Part shown: piece by piece, positions 1-8,200 of the stretch
How the letters are laid out: every line of letters begins with the position of its first letter
How positions within the stretch are numbered: the stretch's first letter is position 1
Source of the DNA: an uncultured Microbacteriaceae bacterium
Lineage (GTDB): Bacteria; Actinomycetota; Actinomycetes; Actinomycetales; Microbacteriaceae
NCBI GenBank assembly: GCA_934661165.1
Contig: CAKUJB010000032.1
Span: forward strand, 1-15,574
Direction: 5' to 3'
DNA: 15,574 nt
Position numbers and translations under genes: made by a program
Notes under the pieces: model-generated
What the model was told of the DNA's origin: nothing
Databases searched by the model: none
What the model saw: the letters and a program-made list of their open reading frames with translations, nothing else

Positions 1-1
1 G

Positions 2-112
2 TTCTGGGAACCCGCACTCGACGCCGACGGCGACCCGCGGGACGGGGCCGCGGGCGTGACCTGCGACGACGCCGCGGGACCCGAAGAACGACTTCACGGT
101 CGCCAGCACTAG
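2..112 (+). CDS. Possible C-terminal end of an upstream gene (partial)
   Basis: Frame 2 is open from the window edge and ends at TAG 110-112, giving 36 codons. Most of these codons end in G or C, as in the real genes of this window, and the translation is acidic and non-repetitive (it begins FWEPALDADGDP). The GC3 bias weakens over the last ten codons. No domain can be recognised in so short a piece. It could equally be a chance open frame in GC-rich DNA, since frame 1 is also open here. If it is real, this gene lies upstream of the operon promoter and is separated from the operon by about 300 non-coding bases. Confidence 0.35.
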   Translation, partial: FWEPALDADGDPRDGAAGVTCDDAAGPEERLHGRQH

Positions 113-328
113 GCGGTCCGATCTGGCGCCGACGAGGTCGACCTCAAACCCGTGGGTCCCATTCGGTCCAGTTCAACTCGGGCGTCCCGAGCGAAGGGAA
201 CCGCGCACTCCACCCGGGTCAATGAAGACCCTCGCCCGCCGGTAGACCCCGATGCGGACGGCCCGGGCTGATCCGTGGGCTTCCCGGCGGCTGCTCGGAC
301 ATGCCGGCCTGCGGACCGCGAGGGGTGG

Positions 329-358
329 TTGCACGCATCCGCTGATCGCGAGTATAAA
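329..358 (+). promoter_or_regulatory. Candidate sigma-70-type promoter of the operon
   Basis: A TATAAA box at 353-358 matches five of six bases of the housekeeping -10 consensus and stands out in this GC-rich sequence. TTGCAC at 329-334 is a weak -35 (TTG conserved), with an 18-nt spacer. Transcription would start near 365, leaving a 5' UTR of about 50 nt before the ATG at 416. No gap between the later genes is big enough for another promoter, so this may drive all six genes. The promoter is predicted from sequence only. Confidence 0.5.
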
Positions 359-383
359 CGAGCGTAGGCGCTTGACGACGAAC

Positions 384-410
384 GGGGCGGAAGCCCCCAC
401 GGATGGGGCT
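384..410 (+). promoter_or_regulatory. Two mutually exclusive hairpins in the 5' UTR
   Basis: GGGGC (384-388) can pair with GCCCC (393-397) across a GGAA tetraloop. The same AGCCCC (392-397) can instead pair perfectly with GGGGCT (405-410) across a 7-nt loop. The second pairing would hide the G-rich stretch 401-408 that is the only Shine-Dalgarno candidate for the ATG at 416. The arrangement could act as a switch on translation of the first gene. GC-rich DNA yields such pairings by chance, so function is inferred. Confidence 0.35.
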
Positions 411-415
411 CCGCC

Positions 416-2698
416 ATGAGTTCGACAGAACTGACGCTCTTCGCGACGGATCTGCGCGCCCGGCTCGCGGACGTGGACGTCCCGGTCCCCGACCTCGACG
501 CGCTCGTCCAGTCCGCGAACCGCATCGCCGCGCTGCTCGACGCCGACCCCGCCCTGGTGACCGAGGCGCAGTGGCGCGACGCGGTCGCCGGATGGGATGC
601 CGCTCGCTCGGCGGTGCTCACGGCGCTCGGTCGCGCGACGCTGGGGCAGCTCGCCGCGATCCCCGGTCTCAAGGAGAAGATCGGGGATGCCGATGAGCTC
701 GCGCGGACGGGGCTGAAGCTCGACGTTGACATCGGTCCGGTCCACCTCGCGATCAGCACGGCGGTGCTGTACGTCGACCCGCCCGACATCCCGGGCGTGG
801 ATCTGCCTCCTGTCGCGATCGGCCCGTTCCGGGTCGGCGCGGTCGAGGCGGCCATCGTCGGCACGGGCGGCGGCTCGCCGACGGCCGGCGGCGGGTCGAT
901 TGTGCGCCTTCCGAAGACCGGTGGGGTCGAGAAGGGCTGGGGCGGACGACTTTCGATCCCGGTTCCGCCCGTGCTCGTCACGGCCTCCGCGATCCTCGAC
1001 GTGGACAGGTCGGATCCGAGCTTCCTGGCCGTGCTCGGCGTCCAGTTCCTCCCGCCGATCCAGCTCTCGTTCGGCTTCTCGCTCGACCGGGTCGGCGGCA
1101 TCGTGGGCGTCAACCGCGGAATGAGCACGGATCACCTGACGGCGGCGGTGCGCACCGGAGCCGGCGGCGACGCGCTCTTCCAGGCGCGGCCGCCGTCCGA
1201 CCCGGCGAGCTTCGCCGTGGCCCTGGACTCGATGTTCCCCCGGCGTACGGGGTCGCACATCTTCGGGCCCTCGCTGCGTATCAGCTGGCTGTCGTTCGGG
1301 CCGGCCGGGAGTCTGGTGTCCGTCGACCTCGCCGTCGTCGTGCAGCTGCCGGAGGGCCGGGTCGCGATCCTCGGGGTGGCGAAGCTGGCGATCCCGAGCC
1401 TCCCGCAGGTGCTGCAGCTGCGGCTCGACATGCTCGGCGTGATCGATCCGGTCGAGCAGCTCGTCACGATCGACGCGAGCCTCGTGGACAGCCACATCCT
1501 CGGCGTCTTCCAGATCTACGGCGACGCCGCGCTGCGGATGAGCTGGGGCAGCCAGTCGTACGTCGTCGTGTCGATCGGAGGCTTCTTCCCCGGATTCGAT
1601 CCGAAGCCGGCCAGGCTCCCGGCCCTGCGGCGCGCAGGCATGTCCCAATCCGTGGGCGGTCCGCTCACGATGCGCGTCGAGGGCTACTTCGCGACGACGT
1701 CGAACACCGTCCAGTTCGGCGGGCGGATCGAGGCGGGTTTCGAACTCGGGATCTCCGCGCACGGATTCATCGAGGTCGATGCGATCGTCCAGTTCCGGCC
1801 GTTCCGGTTCCAGGCCAGGATCGCCGCCGGATTCTCGGTCTCGGTCGAGGGGTTCGATTTCGCGTCGGTGCATCTGTCCGGCGAGATCACCGGACCCGGT
1901 CCCGTCGTCGTGCGCGGCTCGCTGTCGATCTCCGTCTTCCTGTTCGAGTTCTCCTGGGACGAGACGTTCACGCTGGGCGGCGGATCGCCGGACTCGCTTC
2001 CCGTCTCGCGGCCGCTCATCGACGTCGTGGCCGACGAGCTGGCCGTGCCGGGGAGCCTCCGCGCGGCGCAGAGCGCCGACCCTCAGGTCGTGCTCGATCC
2101 GCGCCCCGCGACGCCAGGGGTCGCCCTCGTCCCGCCGACCGGCGCGCTGATCGCCCAGCAGCGCAAAGCGCCTCTCGGGCTGCCGATCGACCGCGTCGAA
2201 TGCGTGCCGCTGCCGTCGCGCCAGGGGGTGCGGATCGCCGGATCGGGTGCCGACATCCTGGACGGATTCGCTCCCGCCACCTTCCTGAACCTCACGGATG
2301 CCGAGCTCGTCAATCGCCCGCCGTTCGACGATCTCCCCGCCGGCCGGGTGCTCACGCCGGCCGATCCCGCTCTCGACGGCTTCCCGAGCGCGACAGAGGA
2401 GCGCACGATCGAGCAGATCGTGATCGACACCCGTACGGGGGTCCCGGTGCGCCTCGGCGGCGGCCTGCTGCTCGACCAGGCGTTCTCGTCCCGTCTGGTC
2501 GAGGCGGCCAGGGCCGAACCGGCGATCTCCGACAGCAGCCCGGTCGTCACGGCGGTGCGCGAGACCTGGACCGACGTGCGCACCGGAGCGACGTACGCGA
2601 GCGCCACCGCCGCGCACGAGCACGCCCGCGACCAGCGATCGGCCGCTGTCGCCGCCGCGGACCTCATCGCGCCCGCCACGCTCTCGGCGGTGATCTGA
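416..2698 (+). CDS. DUF6603-type beta-rich protein, first gene of the operon
   Basis: This is a 760-aa protein. The ATG at 416 is the only start after the in-frame stop at 365-367; its Shine-Dalgarno candidate is a weak G-rich stretch at 401-408. Residues 1-110 look helical (a possible scaffold or docking part). From about 110 the chain is a long run of alternating hydrophobic strands. Residues about 282-522 carry the pattern I associate with DUF6603: FGPSLRISWLSFG, then a VAILGVAKLAIP-like strand, LRLDMLGVID, IDASLVDSHI, ALRMSWG, VVSIGGFFPGF, YFATTSNTVQFG and FRPFRFQARIAAG. The remaining 240 residues are less patterned. There is no signal peptide and no transmembrane helix; the hydrophobic stretches look like amphipathic beta-strands. 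DUF6603 has no known function to my knowledge. The repeated strands could build a large beta-sheet or solenoid surface. The next gene starts 2 nt after its stop, so the two are co-expressed. The family assignment is by remembered motif pattern, not by a search. Confidence 0.9.
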   Translation: MSSTELTLFATDLRARLADVDVPVPDLDALVQSANRIAALLDADPALVTEAQWRDAVAGWDAARSAVLTALGRATLGQLAAIPGLKEKIGDADELARTGLKLDVDIGPVHLAISTAVLYVDPPDIPGVDLPPVAIGPFRVGAVEAAIVGTGGGSPTAGGGSIVRLPKTGGVEKGWGGRLSIPVPPVLVTASAILDVDRSDPSFLAVLGVQFLPPIQLSFGFSLDRVGGIVGVNRGMSTDHLTAAVRTGAGGDALFQARPPSDPASFAVALDSMFPRRTGSHIFGPSLRISWLSFGPAGSLVSVDLAVVVQLPEGRVAILGVAKLAIPSLPQVLQLRLDMLGVIDPVEQLVTIDASLVDSHILGVFQIYGDAALRMSWGSQSYVVVSIGGFFPGFDPKPARLPALRRAGMSQSVGGPLTMRVEGYFATTSNTVQFGGRIEAGFELGISAHGFIEVDAIVQFRPFRFQARIAAGFSVSVEGFDFASVHLSGEITGPGPVVVRGSLSISVFLFEFSWDETFTLGGGSPDSLPVSRPLIDVVADELAVPGSLRAAQSADPQVVLDPRPATPGVALVPPTGALIAQQRKAPLGLPIDRVECVPLPSRQGVRIAGSGADILDGFAPATFLNLTDAELVNRPPFDDLPAGRVLTPADPALDGFPSATEERTIEQIVIDTRTGVPVRLGGGLLLDQAFSSRLVEAARAEPAISDSSPVVTAVRETWTDVRTGATYASATAAHEHARDQRSAAVAAADLIAPATLSAVI

Positions 2699-2700
2699 CG

Positions 2701-5295
2701 ATGGCGGCGACGGGCTGGTACTTCAGCCGCTACGACCGCGCGCTGCGCGCCGACGCGAAGTCGGCGGCGGACGGACGACTCATGGCGGAAGCCGCCGTGG
2801 ACGTCGCCGACATCGCCGATCCGGGCAACGTCCGCACCGCCTCCCCCGCCTTCCACGTGATGGGCCCCGGTGACGTCAAGGCGCTCGCACCCGGGGCGAT
2901 CCTGCGGCGCCATCCCTCGCCGGGAAGCGGCGATGCGGAGGAGACCAAGCTCGCGCTCGTGGAGTTCGCCGCCGCCGACCTGCCGTGGCGGTACACGCCG
3001 CAGCTGCCCAGCGGCCAGCGGCTGCGGCCCTGGCTCGTGCTCGTCGTGGGCGTGCCCGGCGCCGGCGGGGTCGCGAAGCGCCCGGACGGCACGGTCCGCC
3101 TGAGCACGTCGGTGCAGGCGGCGCACGACCTCGCCGACTCCTGGGACTGGGCGCACGTGCACCGGGTGCCCGGCTTCGAGCGGTCACGGCTCGTCAGTCC
3201 CGCCGAGCTCGAGCCCGACACGGGCTACGTCGCAGCCCTCGTTCCGACGTTCACCGCGACCGGCGCGTACTCCTGGACCAGCGCGGCCCCGGCGATCGTC
3301 GCCTGCTACGACGCGTGGGAGTTCCGCACCGGACCGCAGGGCGACTTCCCGAGCCTCGCGCGACAGCTCAGGAAGGCCGACCTCGCGGATCTAGCCCTGC
3401 GCGGCGGGCGTCCGTTCGGGCGTGCCGACCTCGCCTACCGCGTGCGCGGGACGGACGTCGTCGTCACCCTGCCGGCGGCCGGTGCGCTCCGCGTCCCCGC
3501 CAAGGTTTCGCCCGATCCGGCCGACGCGCCCCCGCCGCCGCTCGTGACCGCCGATGTCGCCGCGCTGCGCACACCGCTCGTCGTCCCCGACGGCAGGGAC
3601 GTCATCACCGCCCCCGACTACCCGGGCGCGTTCCTCCCGCTCGGCACCGACACCGGCGCGGGAACCGGGTGGGCCGCCCAGCTCACCGGCGATCCCCGGG
3701 TGCGCGGCGCTGCGGGGCTCGGAGCCTGGACCGCGATCGCATGGCAGGACCGGATCGCCGAGGCCGCCGCCGTCGTCCTCGGCGACACCGCGATCGCCGC
3801 CGGGATGATCCGCGCCCTCGCGCTGGGCGTCGCGGCGAGCCGCTCCATGTGGCGCCGCCGGGTGCCCGCCGATCCGGTCCGCGCCCTCGCGCTCCTCGCC
3901 CCGTCGCTCGGACGGCTGCCCACCGACAGCGGGCATCCGACCGCCCTCGCGGCGCTCGCCGCCCGGCATTCGGCCGGCGGGTCCGGACCGGTGCAGCTCG
4001 CGCCCGCCCTCTTCTCCTCGGCTGCACGGCGCGCCGTGCGACCCGGCGCGGCCCGCAGCTCCCTGGCCGCGCCCGGCGCCGCCGACCTGTCGAAGCTCAT
4101 CGACGCGGCATCCCGCTGCCCCGATCCCGCCGAATCCCGGGACGTGCTGGCCCGCGTCCGCCCCGAGCGGGATCGCGACGACGAAGCGGCCGTCCGCGAC
4201 GCGGTCTACGACGCGACGGACGACGCCGAGCTCGCCGAGACCGCGATCGCCGCCCTGCTCGAGCGGCGGCCGGTCGATCCGGCGCGGCTGGCCGCCGTGC
4301 TGGCCGCGCTGCGGCCCGGACGCGACGGCGAGACCGATCGGGACGCCGTGCAGCGCGCGCTCGACACCCGCGACCACCCGCCCCTCCCCGAGCACGGCGA
4401 GGGCCGCGAGCCCGACCCGCACGCGCCTGGGTGCTCCGAGATCGGCATGCGCGGATTCGGCTCCGCCGTCGCGGCCGCGATCGATCCCACCGTCGCCGAG
4501 CCTCCCGCGGCCCGTCGCGTGTTCGCGATGCTCCCCGGCATCCGCTCCATGAGGCCTCTCGAAGTCGAGCCCGAGCTCGACATCCCCCTGTGGAGCTTCC
4601 TTTCGAGCGCGTCGCCGGACTGGATGCTTCCCGGCGTGGGCGACCTTCGCGAGCACGAGGTCATCGGCGTCGAGACGAACCCGCTGTTCGTGCAGGCGCT
4701 CCTGGTCGGCGCCAACCGGCAGGCCGCCGCGGAGCTGCGCTGGCGGAACATCCCGCTCGTGCCGCGCAGCTCCCCCCTGCGTCGCTTCTGGCAGCGCGCG
4801 GCGGGCGCGCCGCCCACCGGCTCGCTCGACGATGCGTTCGACATCCGGCCCGTGCGCCACTGGCCGGCCGCCGCCCGCCTCGGCGACGCGACGCTCGTGC
4901 CCGCGGGTCGCGCGAGCGAGGCCGTCGTGGTGTTCAAGTCGCCGATCTTCCGGCGCTACCCGACGACCGTGGTGTATCTGTACGACGCGCGGCCGACGGC
5001 GGGCGCCGCACCGGACTGGGACTCGCCGCCCGGTCCAGGAGTCGCGCTCGCCAAGCCCAAGCGCGTCGACCCCACGTTCACCGGCACCATCGGCCCGACC
5101 GTGACGTTCTTCGGATTCCCGGTGCCCGCCGCCGCGCTCGCCGATCACTGGGTCGTGCTCGAGGAGCCGCCCGCCGGCTATCGCTTCGCCGCCGCCCCGT
5201 CGCCATCCGTCGCCGCCGCCGAGGACCACTCCGGCGACTTCGCGCACCGGCGGTTCGCCCTCCCGGTCCGCGTCCTGCTGGGACCACTCGCATGA
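2701..5295 (+). CDS. Large conserved protein of unknown function (864 aa)
   Basis: The ATG at 2701 lies 2 nt after the previous stop, with GGTGA at 2689-2693 seven bases upstream. The frame is open further upstream, but that part is antiparallel-like shadow inside gene 1 and is Arg/Pro-rich, so it is rejected. The early segment (GWYFSRYDRALRA; LPWRYTPQLPSGQRLRPWLVLVVG around 95-120) is followed by a middle rich in Ala, Arg and Asp. A better conserved C-terminal third contains WMLPGVGDL (about 641), NPLFVQALLVGANR (about 660), WRNIP, RRYPTTVVYLYDARP (about 751) and TFTGTIGPTVTFFGF (about 792). I recognise these patterns from large hypothetical proteins in many bacterial phyla in which a NPRFVEA-like helix is followed by ELLWREYP and RRYPN motifs. 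No enzyme active site, signal peptide or membrane segment is visible. The stop overlaps the next start (ATGA), indicating coupled translation. A structural role is inferred, not shown. Confidence 0.93.
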   Translation: MAATGWYFSRYDRALRADAKSAADGRLMAEAAVDVADIADPGNVRTASPAFHVMGPGDVKALAPGAILRRHPSPGSGDAEETKLALVEFAAADLPWRYTPQLPSGQRLRPWLVLVVGVPGAGGVAKRPDGTVRLSTSVQAAHDLADSWDWAHVHRVPGFERSRLVSPAELEPDTGYVAALVPTFTATGAYSWTSAAPAIVACYDAWEFRTGPQGDFPSLARQLRKADLADLALRGGRPFGRADLAYRVRGTDVVVTLPAAGALRVPAKVSPDPADAPPPPLVTADVAALRTPLVVPDGRDVITAPDYPGAFLPLGTDTGAGTGWAAQLTGDPRVRGAAGLGAWTAIAWQDRIAEAAAVVLGDTAIAAGMIRALALGVAASRSMWRRRVPADPVRALALLAPSLGRLPTDSGHPTALAALAARHSAGGSGPVQLAPALFSSAARRAVRPGAARSSLAAPGAADLSKLIDAASRCPDPAESRDVLARVRPERDRDDEAAVRDAVYDATDDAELAETAIAALLERRPVDPARLAAVLAALRPGRDGETDRDAVQRALDTRDHPPLPEHGEGREPDPHAPGCSEIGMRGFGSAVAAAIDPTVAEPPAARRVFAMLPGIRSMRPLEVEPELDIPLWSFLSSASPDWMLPGVGDLREHEVIGVETNPLFVQALLVGANRQAAAELRWRNIPLVPRSSPLRRFWQRAAGAPPTGSLDDAFDIRPVRHWPAAARLGDATLVPAGRASEAVVVFKSPIFRRYPTTVVYLYDARPTAGAAPDWDSPPGPGVALAKPKRVDPTFTGTIGPTVTFFGFPVPAAALADHWVVLEEPPAGYRFAAAPSPSVAAAEDHSGDFAHRRFALPVRVLLGPLA

Positions 5296-8200
5296 CGCGC
5301 GTCGAGGTGCTCGCGCCCCTGCGCCTGGAGACCCGGTTCCTCCCGGACGGAGCAGGGGATTGGGTACTGCGACTGCGCGTCTATCCCGACGACGTCACGT
5401 CGGCGCGACCCGCGTCGGCCCCCACGAAGGACGAGCTCGACATCCTGGAAGCCGCTCTGGACGCGATCCCGCCGGACGCCCCCGACCCGGCTGCCGCCGA
5501 GCTCGCCGCCTTCCGGTCCGCCGCGGCCGCGCTCGGCGCGCCAAGGGCATGGCTCCTGTGGCGCACCGCGACCGCGGTCGAGATCGGCGCGGACGGGAGC
5601 GCGCGCCGGACGGTCGACCGGCGCGACGAGTCGCCGCCCGCGCGCACCCCCGTCACCCCGACCGGCCTCCCAGACGCGCTCGACGTCTGGCTCGAGATCG
5701 CCGGAGGGCACCGGCTGGCCGCGACGCTGCATCCGAATCATGACGCGATCCGCGCGGATCTCGCAGCGGATGCCCTGGCGCCGGCCGGACGGACGCTCCC
5801 GCGGCTGTGGTGGCTCGACTTCGATCGCGCCGCCGAAGTGGGCCTGGCCGCCGAGTTCGCGGTTACCGCTGCGGACGCGGAGGGCATCGCGGCCCTCTAC
5901 GTCACCGGCGCGGGTCAGACGCCGGCCGTCGACCTCTTCGACGCCCACGCGCGCTCTGGCCGGCTCGGCGCGCTCGCCCAGGGCACGCCGACGAACACGG
6001 TGGACGGCGAGCCGACGACGCCGCTCGGCGATGATCCGGCGACCTGGGAGCCGCTCCTGGCGACGACGGCCGAGAGCCAGCACACGACGAGAGGCATCCT
6101 GACGGCGTTCGGGGCGCCCGCGGCGCGACACGCCGAGCACCTCCCCGTCCCCGGCGGCGCGGGCGTGCACGCCGCGCTGAGCGGAATCGTGGTCGGCGGC
6201 CTCTGGCCGGTGCTGTGGGGTCGCACGATCCGCGACATCGTCGGGACGGTGTCCGGCGGGCCGGCGGAGCACGACGTCGCGCGATGGGCGCGCTCCGACC
6301 TCGCCGTGCAGGGTCCGTGGTCGGCGATCCGGGTCGGAGATCAGCCTTACGGACTGCTGCCCGTCTCGGACTTCGGCGCGAGCGGCAGCGTCCCGGCGGC
6401 CGGGCCCGACCTGCGGTGGGTCGACGACCCCGCCGACACTCCGGACGATGCGCGCATCGAGCGGACGATCCTCAGCTGGGCGGTCCCCTGGCGGGATGGG
6501 GCAGCGGATGCCGCGGCTCGCTCCGCCGCGGTCTTCGGCGCCTCCCCCGCGCTCGGCGCGAGCACGGAGCAGCTCCTCGCGCTCTTCGGAAGGCACGCGC
6601 CCAGCATCCACTGGCGACTGCGTCCCGTCGCGGACCTTCCCACTCTGCAGGCGCAGCAGTTCGCGGCGAACCTTCCTCTCAGCCGGGCGACCGCGTACGA
6701 CGCGGTCGCGGCCGTCGCGTTCCACGGCAACAGGTTCCCCTTCGCCCCGATCGCGGCCAGCGGCGCCCGCCTCCACCTCCCGAGCCCGCCGTTCGACCTC
6801 GACGAGGACTTCGATCAGCTCGACGCGATGCTGGGCGCGCCGCCCGAGACGCTGTACTACGGCCGCTGGGAGAATCTCGGCCTGTTCGGCCATCTGCTGC
6901 GCGAGTCGATCATCCTCGCGCGGGCGACGATCGGCATCGCGCGCGAGGACGTGGCCACGGGTCGCGAAGTGGACCTCTGGCGCCGCATTCCGCTGGACGA
7001 CGACTTCCCGACCGCCGTGATGCGCAGCGAGCAGCACGATGTCGAGGTCGTGGAGTCGGCAGGGGATGCCGGCCGCAGGGTCGCCACCCGGTTCCGACTC
7101 GTCATGAGAGACCTCTCGACGCTGATCGAGGTGTGCCGAGTGGACAACGTCGGCCTGCTGCGCGAGGTCAAGGCGGCGCTCGATGCCGCTTCGTTCCGAG
7201 TGGATCCGTGGCTCACGGGGATCGCGGCCCGGCGCGCCGCGAATCTGGCGCAGGACGGGGTGCCCTTCCTTCTCGGCGCGTACGGCTGGGTGGACATGCC
7301 GCGGCCGTGGCGGCCCGGAGTGCCGGGTGTGCTGCCCCCCGGGCCGACCGAGGCGGGTCTGCTGCATGCGCCCTCGCACGCGCAGGCGCAGGTCGCCGCG
7401 GTCCTGCGCGATGCGGCCGTGCACGATTCGGCCGATGGCCGGTGGAGCGTGACGCTGACCTCGGACCGGGTCCGGCGGGCGGTGGCGCTCGGCGAGCGCG
7501 TCCGCCTCGGGCTGCACCCCTTCGAGGCGCTCGGGCTGGAGGTCGAGGCGATCGCCGGCGACCCGGACGTCGTCCGCATCCTCCGCGTCGCCTTCCCCAC
7601 CGCGCCCGACGACGCCGCCGCTCCCGGGGGGGCGGCGCCGAACGACCCCCGCCGGCGCGTGTGCGACGGCCTCGCCGTGCTCGAAGCCGCGCGCGCGGGC
7701 GCCCTTCCCCCCGGCGTGCCGCCGGAGCTCGCCGCACGGCTCGGGCCGCTCGACGACGTGCTGGACACATACGCCGACCTGCTCCTCGTGGACGGCGTCC
7801 ACGGCCTCGTGACGAGGAGCCCGGAGGCGGCAGGAGCCGCCATGGAGGCGGCGAGCGGGCTCGGCTCCCCCGCGGGCCTCTGGGGGATCCGCACGCCGAG
7901 GGCCGCGACGACGGTGCCGGTCGAATGCTGGCTCGTCCTGCCCGCCGGCGGGGTCGGCGAGGCCGGTCCCGCCGCCCTCGCCGACCCGGCTTTCGCGGCG
8001 CTCGTGGGCACGGACAGGATCGATGACCCCGCCGACCCGGAGGTCGTGCGCGCCGCGCGGATCGTCGGCGGCGCGGATGCCGGCGACGCGGACGCCGGCA
8101 GTCATCCGGAGGTCGTATCCGCGATGGTCGCCGACCTCGCCGACCGGTGGCAGCGTCTCGTGGCCGCCGCGACCGCGGCGCTCGACGAGGCCCGCGGACC

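Larger units (their letters stand above)
113..415. other. Intergenic leader region upstream of the operon
   Basis: No frame in this stretch has a convincing coding pattern. On the + strand, frame 1 stops at TGA 223-225 and the frame of the first operon gene stops at TAG 365-367. Long minus-strand open frames cross the region but continue as antisense shadows of the downstream gene. The contents that can be named are a promoter candidate (329-358), a pair of competing hairpins (384-410) and a small perfect stem GGGTC/GACCC with a six-base loop at 216-231. That small stem has no T-tract, so I do not call it a terminator. There are also two 8-bp palindromes, ACCCGGGT at 212-219 and GCCCGGGC at 261-268, whose role is unknown. 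Confidence 0.6.

Noticed and set aside
216..231. GGGTC/GACCC stem as a terminator of an upstream gene
   Set aside because: The stem is only 5 bp and no T-tract follows, so intrinsic termination is not supported.
403..696. 97-codon frame beginning at an ATG 13 bases before the first gene
   Set aside because: It overlaps the true gene in another frame and is almost entirely Arg/Ala/Gly. Its start is closer to the promoter, but the coding bias and motifs favour 416.
173..2623. 816-codon open frame on the minus strand
   Set aside because: It is antisense to the DUF6603-type gene; the translation is Arg/Asp/Glu/Gly-rich with no recognisable motif. This is a common artefact of strong GC3 bias on the coding strand.
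2200..2700. Upstream extension of the 864-aa gene within the previous gene
   Set aside because: The 167 extra codons are Arg/Pro-rich shadow sequence inside gene 1. ATG 2701 has a well-placed GGTGA and begins the patterned protein.
3391..5247. 618-codon open frame on the minus strand
   Set aside because: It is a shadow of the 864-aa gene, Gly/Arg-rich and without domain signs.
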